Positions 10,721-22,719 of a stretch of DNA of 62,218 nucleotides are shown here, piece by piece; within the stretch, counting starts at the first letter, position 1; the number at the start of each line of letters is the position of its first letter. The position numbers and the translations under genes are program-made. The stretch lies in NCBI RefSeq assembly GCF_963678635.1, contig NW_026971230.1, positions 1 through 62,218 of the forward strand, in the 5' to 3' direction. The notes beneath the pieces were generated by a model, which worked only from the letters and a program-made list of their open reading frames with translations, had not been told where the DNA came from and did not search any database. The DNA is from Symsagittifera roscoffensis (Eukaryota; Xenacoelomorpha; Acoela; Convolutidae).

Positions 10721-10769
10721 TTGGGTTGTCGCCTCCTTTGCTGCTCGTTCATTGGGCTCTAAGAAATCT

Positions 10770-11880
10770 ATACATAGTGCATTTATGGTTTACAAATATA
10801 ATTACTTTTTGATAATTAAGTTTTAGTTATGATTTATTATTAATTGTTATCGCAGAGGCGTTTTACTTTGGTTTGGTTATTTTTTAAGAGTCGCTCACAC
10901 TAGAGCAACTCTTGGCAAAAATAAATTGTGCATCACAAAGCGTGATGTAGCCCGGTGGGTTTGGCCGGCTAAAGAGCATGCTCAGGACGTTCCTCTGGTT
11001 GTCGAGGCCAGGAGCGGGGTATATTTTTATGGTCTCTTTGTGCAGAGTCTCTTTTTGTGTTCAACCTTTTGTTTCGTTTTTTGTTCACTTGTTTTTCTCT
11101 TTTTGTTTAGGTTTTGTCCTTTTCTCAAAAATAGAATCTTTTGTTTTGGACTTGTCTTTCCACTTTTTTGTGTTTTATTTAATTGCTGTAAAAGTTGAAG
11201 TTGGTCTTCAAAAGAATAATTTATACTTTTTTAATCTGGTTCTAATCTGGTTTGCGTACCGTGGGTTTTTCTTTCTTAGTCATGCTATTAGTTTGTGATT
11301 TTGTGACGTTAGTAAGCTGCGTTGCTTATTTCAGTTTACTATTTAAGTCCTTCCAACCGGATTAAAGGAAAGTTTGAAACATGTGATAACTGGTTAGAGT
11401 TGTTATCAGTGAAAGTAACAAATTAAAATTCATTTTTGAAACAATTCTTTGTGGGCGAGATGGGCGGTTGAGGAAAGAATGTGTGATTTATGGGCGAGCG
11501 AAAGATTCAAATTTACAAAAGAAGCGTCTTGTAAAAAGGTTTGTATTCTTTTAGTTTAGCTGCAAATTTTCTGATTCTTACATTGAAATTTTAATTTTAC
11601 TGCTTTTGGGGAAATTAGTTTATTAATTTACCGCCTCGTTGAAGGGAATTTATTGCTTTGGAGGATTATTTATGACTTTATTGCTGTTTAGAGGTAAATT
11701 TTACTGCTTTCATTTATACTGCATTTTGTTTAAGTGAGCTTTTAATTCCTATGAAAGTGTTTTCGTTGTTTTATTTATTTTTATTTGTTTTAGATGGTTG
11801 TGTGATGAAATCTAAAGAGAAAAGTGAAACCTTTATGAAGAATGGTTAGTTGTGTTTAGGAATTTATAAGTGAAAGATAT
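10770..11880. other. non-coding part of the retroelement 3' region
   Basis: AT-rich and T-rich on the plus strand, with no convincing frame on the element's coding strand. ORFs on the plus strand here are low-complexity Phe/Leu strings produced by T-rich sequence. Confidence 0.4.
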
Positions 11881-11884
11881 TTAA

Positions 11885-12259
11885 TTATACATACTCATCG
11901 TCTGCGAAAAATTCCTTTGGGAAAGTTTTGTGAATAGTGTCCGATGATGTTAGGAGTTTAGAAAGTAAGCGGGTGATATATTTAATTTGCAGTAGAGGCC
12001 ATAAGAATTCAAGTGCTTTGATGATCTTTTGCTCTTCACTGCGTGGTGAGAATTCGTGAGGAGTGTTTTGGATTAGGTTAGAAAGTTTTCGGTTATAGTT
12101 AGGGTTGTGAATATATTCCAGGATTGAGACTTCAACGGTCTGTATATATTCGTGAGGGACAATTAGTGGACGGGATTCATCAATGTTGAAAGTTCTGGTT
12201 AGTGAGCAAAATAAATACATTTGTCCTATAGGATCGTAATTTCTGATGATACCTTGCAT
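11885..12259 (-). CDS. retroelement accessory ORF, function unknown
   Basis: An uninterrupted 124-codon frame on the coding strand of the element, starting MQGIIRNYDPIGQMYLF and ending FFADDEYV. It is rich in Leu/Ile/Tyr with evenly spread charged residues and looks like a small helical protein; no signal peptide, membrane segment, zinc site or catalytic motif is visible. It lies 3' of the env-like region and 5' of the 3' LTR. It is more intact than pol, either because it is short or because of recent selection. I do not recognise the family. Confidence 0.5.
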   Translation of the reverse strand: MQGIIRNYDPIGQMYLFCSLTRTFNIDESRPLIVPHEYIQTVEVSILEYIHNPNYNRKLSNLIQNTPHEFSPRSEEQKIIKALEFLWPLLQIKYITRLLSKLLTSSDTIHKTFPKEFFADDEYV

Positions 12260-12480
12260 GTTAGTGTCTTTTGTACAGTATGTGAAAATTAAGAAGAAGG
12301 GTGAAGTATATTTAGAGTTAATGAATTGAAATCAATGTTGCGGGTTTCGTGATAGTGTATTAGTTGTGTAATGGTGTTGGATAATTATATAACAAGTGTA
12401 TGAGTGAGTTTGTTTTGTGCGTAACATTATTTGAAGCGAGGAGTGTAAGCCGCTTCCTTTTGGAGTTAAAAAATTGAAAA

Positions 12481-12966
12481 TTAGTGAAAAATGGTTAAAA
12501 TCATTGAAATAGGGATCATAGGCCTTTGTGTCGCGAAGTGCTGTAGATATAACGTAATCAAATTTTTTTCATCCATATATTGTGCAATGGCGTGATCATA
12601 ATGGTTAATGGAAAATCGGTTTGCATTTTTTGCAGTGAATCTATTTAGTGTTTGGGTTAGTCCGATGGTTGTGAATTGCTTTTCATGAAGTGCTGTGGTT
12701 AGGTGTTGTAATCGAGTGTGACACAATTCATTGTCGTCTGGGTTATTATATAATGGGAGTGATAATGGAATACTGAAATGATAACATGAGGTCCTTGAAA
12801 GTGTAGGAAACAAGGCATGTTCATTAACAAAAGTTCGTTGATCGTTGTTAGGATTTGTTTGATAGTAAATGTACTCTGGAAAAAAGCACACTTGTAGGAA
12901 TTCTTTTGTTTTAGTATGAAGTGGTTGAATTGAAAACGTTCGAGGTGGTCGAGGGTTAGAAGGCAT
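12481..12966 (-). CDS. retroelement accessory ORF, function unknown
   Basis: An uninterrupted 161-codon frame starting MPSNPRPPRTFSIQPLHTKT. It has a Pro-rich beginning, aromatic patches (FFPEYIYYQT) and a His/Gln-rich second half. No transmembrane helix, signal peptide or known catalytic motif is visible. It is 221 bases upstream of the ORF at 11885-12259 in transcription order, and both lie downstream of the env-like tail ORF. Two neighbouring open frames in a decayed element suggest real, possibly captured or late-expressed, genes. Family not recognised. Confidence 0.5.
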   Translation of the reverse strand: MPSNPRPPRTFSIQPLHTKTKEFLQVCFFPEYIYYQTNPNNDQRTFVNEHALFPTLSRTSCYHFSIPLSLPLYNNPDDNELCHTRLQHLTTALHEKQFTTIGLTQTLNRFTAKNANRFSINHYDHAIAQYMDEKNLITLYLQHFATQRPMIPISMILTIFH

Positions 12967-13116
12967 TTGAGGATTCGGAGGATGTCATGGTTTGTAATAG
13001 ATGTTGATTTTTGAGTTTATTAGGGTTTTGGAGTTGTTGTTGTAGGGTTAAAAAATTATCTAAATCATTTTCGAGTTCTTCATCAACGGCGCTAGAGGGT
13101 TCAGGTGGGTCGCTGG

Positions 13117-13464
13117 TCATTGGGAAGAAAATTGGGGTTGCATCAGTGTAGGAAGAAGGGACTGAGGAAGGTTCATCGGGAACTTGGTTATGGAGTGGTT
13201 GAAGGGGGGTTGGGAAAAAGGTGATGGGCTAGGCTCGGAATCTGCGAATTCATCTGGGGTTTCAATATCAGAGTTGTTAAATTGTGAAATTGTGTGAAAA
13301 ACTGTGTCTGTGGAAGTGTCACCTGAATCCATTTTTGGTGAATTATTAGTATATGAACGTACAAGATAGGGAGTGAATTCAGAAAGTGACATTATTGGAG
13401 AGTGGCGTTGGAGATTGCATGGGTATGAAAGGGAACGTTTGAGGGATCCAATAAGGCGGCTCAT
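13117..13464 (-). CDS. Ser/Pro-rich ORF, possible cytoplasmic tail of the env-like protein
   Basis: A 115-codon frame starting MSRLIGSLKRSLSYPCNLQ. It begins basic, then becomes acidic and Ser/Thr-rich (MDSGDTSTDTVFHTIS, NSDIETPDEFADSEP) and ends Pro-rich. This composition suits an intracellular or disordered tail. It follows the env-like region after about 600 bases of broken sequence, so it may once have been continuous with it. It has no cysteine pattern of its own. Being a separate disordered accessory protein is the alternative. Confidence 0.45.
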   Translation of the reverse strand: MSRLIGSLKRSLSYPCNLQRHSPIMSLSEFTPYLVRSYTNNSPKMDSGDTSTDTVFHTISQFNNSDIETPDEFADSEPSPSPFSQPPFNHSITKFPMNLPQSLLPTLMQPQFSSQ

Positions 13465-14089
13465 CGTCGGCTAAAAAGATGGGTGTTCTTAGAACGGAAA
13501 TTAGTGGTATGTTGCTAATCTATAGATTGTTCGTACGTTTTTCTACATTTGGTTTCTGGGCTAATATGTGAGTAACTGGACTTTGTGGATGACTATAACT
13601 TGTAGAGATGTGCTCTGTTAGGGCTATATTCCTGTAATTTCGTGGTACTAAGGATAACGGATGGTTATTATGTAAAGTGTGTATTTTGGTGCAGTAGTTG
13701 TTGTATTTTTATTGTTTTATCAATTATGATATGCATTAGGTGTGATTGATAGTTTTTTGTTTCAATCATTTATTTGAGCGTCTATTTGAGCGTTAAATTA
13801 TTATGAAAATATTGCGAAAAATCCTGCTTAAAGTATGCGTGCTACAGTTGCTTGTTTGTTTACTTGTGTGTGTATTGCACATGTATTATAAATTCTTTTC
13901 AATAATGAAAAAAGTGAACCAAAAAAATTGAACAATGCATAATATATAGGTAATTTTTCTAAGTTGTAGTAGGGCTATCCTAGAAAAGCGAGAAGTTCAT
14001 TTTTCAAATTTACAAAACTAAAGAAATTGATGGGTGATATATCTTGTGGACGTTATTTTTCACCGTTCAAACAAACGTAATTTTTTTAA

Positions 14090-15900
14090 TATCTTTAAAG
14101 TATCTACTGTAGTCTTGTGTATAGATGTCTAAAAATCCTGCGGTTTCTGCAAGTTTATTTAAGTTTTGGTCAATGGATTGTCTTTGTGTTGTATCCATTT
14201 TTGTAAGGAGTTCTTCAAATTGTTGTGCGGATGTGATGTTGTTTATCTGATCTAGAGTATATACCTACTGATTGTAAAACTTTATTTGGGTTTGTAGCAA
14301 TATCTCTGATACTTTCTGGTGGAAATTTCTTTAATGGTGACATAAATGTAGGATCTGGTGTGAGAAGACAAAATTTATCTTCATCGGTGTTAAACTGTAC
14401 AACATTGTGGCTAATTTCAGATCTACATGGGACAGCTGTATTCCAAAAAAAAATGTTCTTCTAGAAAGTGTGTCAACGAAATTACTTTATTTTTCTAGGC
14501 TATGGGGATTCTTTTGTAACATCTTTTGTCTTCAAATACATATAATGGTGATATTTTTTTTGTACATGTGTAATACACTAAAATACTTCCATTGTAGTCA
14601 ATAAATTTTGAACTATTTCCTAATAAGAAATATCCTGCATAAGGTATTTTTTATACTGCAAGTGCAAGTGATTGTAAAATTTGTGTTCGTTCAAGTTCAC
14701 ATAAGTGATGAAGCGTTTCTAGTTCTGATAGTGACATTTCTTGAAAAATTTTACTTATTGTATAGTCTAATTTCATGTCTAAGTGCATGTCATAGTGAAT
14801 TGCACTAAAACAGGTATTGTTCATCAGTAAAAATTCTTGTAAGCGTGTACAGCTTTTGTCTTGTGGTCGGAGTTTTCCACCAGTTCTTCCTGTGTTTTTC
14901 AGAAATATTACCGGGATGTATGAGTTTTCGTCACTATTTGAAATGTGATGTGTTGGGTTTGGGTTAATTATTAGTTTTCCTGTGTTCATGTCGAAACCTT
15001 TTTCGTATTCGACAATAATTTCTGAGTATTATGTTGTATAAAGTGGAGTGTTACATTCGCAAGCGAGTTCTGTTTCTGGGTAGATTTGAAAATGTATCAA
15101 TTTGTTTTCTAACTTATTGATATTGTTGAAACGTGGATTGTTCAATCGAATTATTTTTCAGGGTTTACTTAATCATAATCGATAGATTCAAATAAGTATT
15201 TTTGATGAAATTTTATTATTCTTGCAACTTGAAATGTGGTACATATGTCTTCGGGGAACCAAACAATAGTTGCTTGTATTTTTGTTGTTGGATTGCAATA
15301 CTATTGATCATTTTTACAAGGTAATCGTATTCTTTGATAAATTATAGTATCGTCCTTTAAATCTCGTGTTAATTGTTTTTTTGCTATTGGATTTTCCAAT
15401 CAAAAAACATTATTTCTTGATATCTTTTGTTTTTGTGCCAGCTTTGCAATTAAAAGGGTTGTTTTGAGTGGTATCCAATTTTTATTATGGAGATCATAAG
15501 TCAATCGTCGATGTGCACCGTGGAACGGGTATTTGTCATCTATTTTTTTATGATCTTGGTATCTTTCAAGTTCAACTGGATCTGCAGAGTCTGGAAATAC
15601 TTGAAAATTAACCAATTTTTGGTTCGCGCCTTTGTTTGTGGTTAATTTCAATGGGTTAAGTTCGTTTTTACAGTCTTCAGGGCTAAGATGTAAAAGTTTT
15701 TTTATATTATTTTGATAGAAAGATACATGATCAAGTATATTTTTGTTTCCATTTGAGACTTAGGAACAATGTACTTTTTTCTCTGAGAATGTTGCTGCAC
15801 ACTTGTATCCTGTTAATGTTGTAACTCGGGCTTTCGAGTAAAAATTGGCTATTATATTTGTTGTTTCTATTTCTTGTGGTTCGTACTCGCATTGAGTTAC
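14090..15900 (-). pseudogene. envelope-like glycoprotein region of the retroelement
   Basis: The region lies after integrase and before the 3' LTR, the place of env in errantivirus-like elements. Broken frames share a Cys-containing, extracellular-looking character: TLTGYKCAATFSEKKVHC near 15780-15830, a conserved-looking TIVWFPEDICTTFQ-like stretch near 15235-15270, then 14651-14989 (open for 112 codons, with CTRLQEF and NNTCFSAIHYDMHLD) and DPTFMSPLKKFPPES near 14330. Stops (for example at about 15765) and shifts break it. No clear signal peptide or transmembrane helix survives, so the assignment rests on position, length (about 600 codons) and cysteine spacing. Which virus family donated it is unresolved. 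Confidence 0.55.
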
Positions 15901-16379
15901 TTGGTTATTGCGTTTTAATGTAGTGTTTTTTGTTGAGTTTCTTCACAATCATAGGGAAGGGTTTTTATGATTTGTTGGTTCTGAAAAATTAAAAAAAGAG
16001 AGTAGGGTTTGAAGGAGAAGGGTTATTTAAAATTTTATGTGTAGGATAATCCTGAATATGGATTATACAATGTGATGTATCCAAGTGTTTGTTTTTGTAT
16101 ATCTATCGTATTTATATATAATTTTTGTTGTGATAAATGGGGGAAGTAATGATTGAGCTGTTATATTCGGTGGAACTAAGGGGAAAGGGTGATAAACTGA
16201 ATTGTTTAATTTTATTGTTATTTCAAAAATAAGTGTCAGATGTCTTGTGTAAGGATTTGTATGTTGTGTTCCTTTTTGTTTTTGTGGATATCGTGTCGAT
16301 ATTGTAATCTGCTGAGTGCCCAATTATGTAGTCTGTTTCTGTCGAGTTATTGACCAAATAACGGAAGAGGTGCTACGAA

Positions 16380-17150
16380 TGTACTTCAATCTGATCGTAG
16401 GGGTATATTATTGGTTAAATGTTCCTTATATCTATCGTCTAAGTTTGTAGGGAAGTTTGGAGGAAATGATGTTGTTGAGATCTGATTGATTGAAGGGTTT
16501 GAAGGAAGTGATGGGGTTTCTGGTAATGACAGAGATGTATCTGGTGAGATTTCTACAGGTATCTTCACCAAGTTTGGTTCACCTTGAGCGAAAGCTTGTG
16601 TCATCCAATGTGGGAAACGTTGTGTAGAACTTGGGTGGTTAAAGGGATTTTCACGATTTTGTTCGGATGTAGGGGTTGATCCAAAGTAATCCGATGCTAT
16701 GTTTGGAGTATTCTGTAGTGAGGTAGACTGTAATGGTGGGGGGTACTTTGAATTGTACTACTGGAAAGGTCTAGAGGATTTGAGATTGGTGATGAGGGTA
16801 TATTAAAATGAACTCTGGGAGTTATAAATTTTTTTTTTCATCTTGGATGTATGATTTGTCTATCTATTGTGGAAGTATTTTGGTTTTGACTTGGACGCCT
16901 TGTTCTATTAGGATCTTGCTAAAGAGAGGGGTATATATTTTATTCGTATTGTGGTTCGCTTAGGGGTGCTTGGCGAACTACATATTCTAAAGGTTCTGAT
17001 AATAGTGAATGTTTTTCCTCAAATTTATCTGGGTTTTCTTGAAATGAAATACGTGTTGATGATTGAGGTTGATTTGTCTGACTGAATGTTGGTGTTGTTG
17101 GCGATTCATGAGATGTCGTAGTCGGTGGGGACTGTTGTGTGAGTTGTTGA
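16380..17150 (-). pseudogene. Pro/Ser/Thr-rich segment between integrase and env
   Basis: Broken frames encode a low-complexity Pro/Ser/Thr/Asn-rich sequence; the clearest part, 16386-16604, starts MTQAFAQGEPNLVKIPVEIS. It may be the end of pol, the start of env or a separate structural ORF. No motif is recognised, and at least one frame change is needed to join the parts. Confidence 0.35.
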
Positions 17151-18741
17151 TTAGCAATTTTGAAGGTTCTTTAAAATCTCTACCTATGAAGAAAATTTAT
17201 ATTGATTATATTATTCTTCTACGAAAACGGTTAAAAGTATTGTTGCTAAAGCAAAAGTTATTATTGACTTTTTTATACATTTTCATATTGTCTGATTTAG
17301 GGATTTTAAAAATGTGAAAAATATCACTAAAAGAAGAAAAATATATTTTTGGTTGAATAGATGTCTCAACATTTGGATAGTTGTTGAAATATCGTACCCG
17401 AGGAGGTGGTCAAGAATTTTTTTGCAAAGTTGAGGTAGGTTTTGTGTAGTGATTAACCGCAAAAGAATATTAAGAGAAAGAGAAACAGTTCAAAAGTAAA
17501 TATAATAAAAAATATGCTGATTTGATAAAAAGATTGGTAGGATTGAAAAAAGCTTTGAATTCATAATTTTGAGAAGTTTGATTGATTTGGAAAGAAGCTT
17601 TTGAGAAGTGATTAGTTTTTGCTGAATTATTTATTAATGTTTGAGGCTAAATTTTAGCGTGGTCGTATTGTTTATTGATTTTTTACAAGTGGGTTGGATA
17701 TAGCCAATTTTTGGTGAAGAGAATTCTGGAGGTCTAAGAAGGAGCTTTCTAGTTTTGTTTTTACTTTTGGGATGATCGGGGGTATCCTGGAGTTATTCGT
17801 ACTTTAGGCTAAATGATCATGTCCTATTTTTTCTTTAGGCGAATTTAATTTTTTTCCTTAAAAGAAATTTGGAGCATAAAATGGGACATTGTACAATTTC
17901 ATAGTGGAGGATTAAATTTTGTGTTTTTCCTTTTGTCAAATATGAGCTAGTTATAGTTACATATATGTTTGAGTTTTCAAAGTAACGGCTAAAGAAGTGG
18001 TGTCATAATGAGGTGATGTTTAGATAGTTTCTGATTGGCTAATTTTCAACTAGTTGCTCAGGAGTGTCAGTATGAATTTTTAGAAAGGAGAAGAAAGTTG
18101 TTAAATCTCTGAAAGTTTAAAATGATTAATTAGTTAGAAAGAGGTTTTTGGAATTCAACTTTCTTTAATATTTTAGATTGTGGAGTGAAGGTTTTGTAAT
18201 TTTTTGGTGGTTGATTTCGAAGTTGCAATGATTGTCGTTGTTTAAATTTTTCTGTTATTTCTTGAGGAAAAACTTTTTCTTCCGATTTTTGGTTTTTCCT
18301 TTGTTTTTGAGGAATTTGTTTATTGCTTATTTCTTAGGATTTTTCTTGGGATATTTCTTGGGTCGCGTATCTTCTTTACTTTTTGGTTCTAAAATTTGTG
18401 GTGAATAATTTGCATTATTTGTTTGTTTTTGGTCGTTGTCTGAGTTGTCGAGAACAACTTTGAGTCCTGTAAAGGAGTATAATTGTGTTAGCTCGCGAAG
18501 AGTGTTTTCTTTTGGGTAATATGCTAAAGGATTGTTTCTTTGTTGAACAATTTCTTTTTTATTTGAATCAATATGTTTATATGTTACATCAGTGGGCTTA
18601 TCAACATTTCGTAATGGTCCTTTTCAGTGTGGTTGCAATTTTTTCAGATATTCCTTTTCGTGTTACAAATTTGGGATTGAGACAATTTTTCCAATATTCA
18701 AATTTGTAGCTGGAGTGAATCATGAATTTGATTGGGAATGA

Positions 18742-18966
18742 TTATTCTGGCTTTATACCAACATTTTGGCTATTTTTTGATAAATTTGTTTGTTTCTTAT
18801 CTCTGTTTAAAATACATTTGATTTGTGTGCCGAAAACTATTTTTAAAATTTGTGGGTGATGAAAATGGTCTTCATCGGGTGTATGTAATGGTAGATTATA
18901 GCACATTGATTTTTTTGTAGGTTGGCAATAACATTGTGTGTTTTTTGAGGAGTTAGCTGTGAACAT
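18742..18966 (-). pseudogene. integrase C-terminal segment, still open
   Basis: This 74-codon frame follows the integrase core in minus-strand order, about 180 bases after the catalytic Glu. It has a Cys/His-containing stretch (YCQPTKKSMCYNLPLHTP, then DEDHFHHPQIL). Its place corresponds to the region between the integrase core and the C-terminal DNA/chromatin-binding part. It is the longest unbroken part of this region. Confidence 0.5.
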
Positions 18967-21392
18967 TATTGGTTTTCGTGGTTTTCGATTAAAAACCAGT
19001 TTATAAGGTGACAGTACTAGGGATGTTGTTATTTGTTAATTATAAGACAAGGGGAATAGTTTTTCATCTGCTGACCATTCAGTATATCTTGCATCATTTC
19101 ATTTATGATACATCTTAGATATTTTTGTAATGAACGGTTCATACCTTCGACTAATCCATTAGTCCAAAGGAAATGAGATGTTCGTGGTTTGTGTTTAATG
19201 TTATATATGATGTTATTTTTTCATTATTTATGAACTCAGTGCCATTATCTGTGACAAGGATTTCTGGTAATCCAAACTTTGCTATCAGTGTTCGTAAAGT
19301 GTTGTAAATGTATAATAGGCATTACAATGAGGTACTAGATTGAGTGCTACGTAGTGTGTAAATGCGTCAACTATGACTTTTATATATCAGTTTCCTAAAG
19401 AGGAGGGTGATATTGGTCCTTTTGTATCGAATGAGAATTTGTGGTTAAAATATAAACTTTGTCCTTTAAAATCTTGTTTCGTTGCTATTTGTTTTCGATG
19501 TTGGTACGGTTTCTTGAATTGGCATGTTATGCAACCATTGCATAATACTTTGATCCAAATCGGTGCCTTTGGAAAGTAAAAATTTTGAATAAAGTTTGTA
19601 TATGTTTTTTCTGATCCTGCATGTCCTTTAGTGTTTAAGGAATATGAAATGTGAAATGTATCATACTTAGGCTACAGGGTGATGTTAAAAAGGGTGCTTT
19701 CAGTTCAGGTGTTTGGTATTCTAAAATATTTGTATTTTCATTTATAAATGTACTATTGAATTTTCTAAAATATCTAAGAAGTGTTTTGTTTCCTAGAATT
19801 GTGATATCTGTTTTTTTAGGTTTTGTTTTATAATTGTGCCAAAACTTCAATTGTTCAATGACTGGGTCAAGTTTTTGGTATTTTTGTAGCAGTTGAAGTG
19901 AGTTCAAGGTCCTGATAATTTTATAATATCAATTAGATTTTATTAGTGGAACAGGTCTGTCCTATATATTTTTTGTCTGAGTGGTATATGTTGCGTATTA
20001 GTTTTGATCCATGATGACTATGGTATCGGTTTAAATGCAGAGTTTTCTAATATTTCTACTTCTTAGTGATTATTTTGGCAACCTAAACATTATAAAAAGT
20101 TATTTATTTGTTCGTGATCAACGTCATTTTTTACTGCATATTTGCATTCTAGATTTGGTGATGTTTCGTCTTTTGCAAGAAAAAACTTAAGGTATTTCTA
20201 GTGTTGTTTTTCTTGTTAATATTTCAGGTGGTGTGTTTCTACTAAGTGTGTCTGGTTATACAACATTTTTTCCTCCTGTCCAAACTATATGTAGGTTTGG
20301 CAATTTCATTAAAATTAGTTGAAATCTATAAACTCTGTAGTTTGGCTTTGTTTTTTGTGTAAAGAGAAAAATTATAGGTTTGTGGTCTGTGAGTAAAATT
20401 GTTGAATTTTTTGATTCAGGTATTAGAAATTCATATTTTTTGGGGGTAAGAAGTTAAGCATTCCGAAAATTTCTTGGATTTTCTTTTTATTTGATGGAGG
20501 TTGAAATTTTATGGTTGTGTCTATGCGGGATTTTAATGGAGTTATTTTATCTCCTTCAATATTATGTCCAAGAAGTTTTATACGGGTGAGAAAAAATTTG
20601 ATATCTCCGAGGCTGCTTTCATGTTTTCTTTAAATAGTAATGGATGATAATTATCTAAGACAAAAAGCATTTCGTTTTTTGTCTGTGATAGCATGAAAAC
20701 ATCGTCTAAATGTGTTATGAATTTTTTACTGATTATAAGTGGTCAAAAAATTTTATTCATAAAAGCTGAGAATGCTGCTGGTCCTTTGGAGATTCCATAG
20801 AAAAACGTACTAAGTTCATTTTGTTGATTTCAAATAATGATTTGCGTTATACGTCGTGACTGCTCAGCTAGTGGCATTTGGTTTCATGCACTGTTCATGT
20901 CAGCTGCGTTTGTTTTTGTGTGAACTACTTGAATTGGTTCTATGGGCCAGTTACATTTAGATTTATCATATAAGGGAATTGAGGTATCTTGCGTCTAAAA
21001 CGGTTTTTATTGATTCTCCTTTAGCTAAAATAATAACGGGATTTATGAATGCGTTTCCTTTTGGTTGTTCTTCTTCTTTTACTGGGAAAATAATTTCATA
21101 TTGTTCTAGTATGTCTACTAATCTTTTGATTTTATCTTGCAAGTGAACAGGAACTTTACTTGCTCGTTGTTTTTTGAAAACTGCGTCAGGTTCCAGAGGT
21201 AGGTGTAGTGGTGATTTTACTTTTCCAACATCAAATTTAGAGGTGGCGTAAACATCGGGTATTTTAGTAGTAGTTCGGCCAGTTGCTCAAATTCTTTTTG
21301 TGTAATTTGAGAGTGTTAAAACTTGAGCATTGTAAGGAAATTTTTGTTGTTCAGTGGAATATTTTGATGATTGAAATGTTGGTTTGAAATAA

Positions 21393-21636
21393 GGTGTTTC
21401 CGTGAAATAGTCGGTGTTTCGTTTTTCATTCCTTATTATTTTATTTGTTGATAATTCTTTGTCAAGAATTGTTGATTGACATATATCTAATAGTTGTAAT
21501 ATAATGTTTACTCTATACGCTACTTCTTTACTGGAAGAAATATTGGTATAATGTAAGGTGTTTTTGTAAAATAATCTGTGTTTCGTTTTTTATCTTTTAT
21601 TATATGATTATTTGATAATTCTTCATTAAGAATTGT

Positions 21637-21687
<51 letters not shown>

Positions 21688-21720
21688 TTCCAAAATATTA
21701 TTTACTCTAAATGCTATTTC
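21393..21720 (-). repeat. diverged tandem duplication inside pol, about 165 bp apart
   Basis: The stretch beginning AAGGTGTTTCCGTGAAAT at about 21393 reappears with changes at about 21558 (AAGGTGTTTTTGTAAAAT). Both continue through GTGTTTCGTTTTT and GATAATTCTT to AAGAATTGTTGAT. It lies between protease and RT on the coding strand. The second copy has gained the AT microsatellite. Confidence 0.65.
21639..21680. repeat. (AT)21 microsatellite
   Basis: Forty-two bases of uninterrupted AT within the second copy of the pol duplication. It interrupts the pol frame with a Tyr/Ile dipeptide string. Confidence 0.95.
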
Positions 21721-22519
21721 TATTGTGGGAGAAATTGTTGCATTTGTTTCACAATAACCTAACAATGCTAGAGGTAATGTTATTTTGTATGGAGAATTAT
21801 TGTATACATGTCAAGAAAGCATATCTGAGTTTGTATTTTTCGTGTATTTGAGTGATGAGATTGTTACTCGGAAAAAATTATCAATTGGCTTGAATTCATG
21901 GTCGGACATATATAGTCGTTGTCTGTTCTGTTTCATGTTCTATTGATGGACTTGACTTACTGAAAAGTTATATACATATCGTGCTTATTGTTTCAGGTGT
22001 TTTCGTTCTTGGTTACATATAGGGTAGATTTTGGAGAAAAATGACGGTTGTTTATTTAGTCTTCGAAAGAATGTAAGTGATGTGTTTTCATTCTTGTAGA
22101 TTTGTCTTTTATTTATATTTTGCTGTTAAAAATATTAATGTTGGGAACATGTATAGTATTATATGGTATTCCAACGATATTGTGTTTTATATCTGTGATA
22201 TGGAATGTTTGTTTGAAAGGTTTAGTTAAAAGTTTATTCTGATCCATTGTTCGAGTGGAAACAAGGATTAATTGGGTTTTTCCGAAATTAGTTAAACTTG
22301 AACCTTGTGCTGTAGCTAAAGACTTGGGGCTTTTGAGGGTATTAGTTTTGATTGTAAAGTCTGTATTTTATTCCATGTGGTGATGTTTATTATATTTGAT
22401 TCTGCTCCTGAGTCTATTAAAAAATCAATTTCGAGGTCTCGTGATTGAAAATCTTTGCTTTTTGGACTTTCTAAGAGAAGTGGGATTCTCCAAATTTTTT
22501 CTATGGAAATTTGTATTTT

Positions 22520-22719
22520 NNNNNNNNNNNNNNNNNNNNNNNNNNNNNNNNNNNNNNNNNNNNNNNNNNNNNNNNNNNNNNNNNNNNNNNNNNNNNNNNN
22601 NNNNNNNNNNNNNNNNNNNNNNNNNNNNNNNNNNNNNNNNNNNNNNNNNNNNNNNNNNNNNNNNNNNNNNNNNNNNNNNNNNNNNNNNNNNNNNNNNNNN
22701 NNNNNNNNNNNNNNNNNNN
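22520..22719. other. assembly gap of exactly 200 N
   Basis: All bases are N from 22520 to 22719. The round number suggests a scaffolding placeholder rather than a measured length. The gap falls just upstream of the protease active site in pol order, so part of gag-pol is missing. ORFs spanning it are artefacts. Confidence 0.97.

Larger units (their letters stand above)
17800..22500 (-). pseudogene. pol polyprotein (protease, RT, RNase H, integrase) of the retroelement
   Basis: The aspartic protease active site DSGA is at 22403-22414. The reverse transcriptase has GNAFINPVIILAKGES near 21050, the LDDV catalytic pair at 20701-20709, and the thumb signature LLGHNIEGDKITP near 20560. RNase H/tether is seen as LLTDHKPIIFLF near 20380, and a chromatography of typical Gypsy end sequence (PDTLSRN) near 20235. 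Integrase has a C..C pair (CITCQFKK near 19520) and the catalytic triad: FDTKGP at about 19426, TDNGTEF at about 19247 and NGLVEGMNR at about 19146. After this comes an open frame at 18742-18966 (QPTKKSMCYNLPLHTP). Stops and shifts occur throughout, for example between GN and YIKVIVDAF, so no functional enzyme is made. Confidence 0.85.

Noticed and set aside
10926-11298. Plus-strand ORFs rich in Phe and Leu, resembling membrane proteins
   Set aside because: They lie antisense to the retroelement in T-rich sequence and have no charged or patterned features beyond composition.
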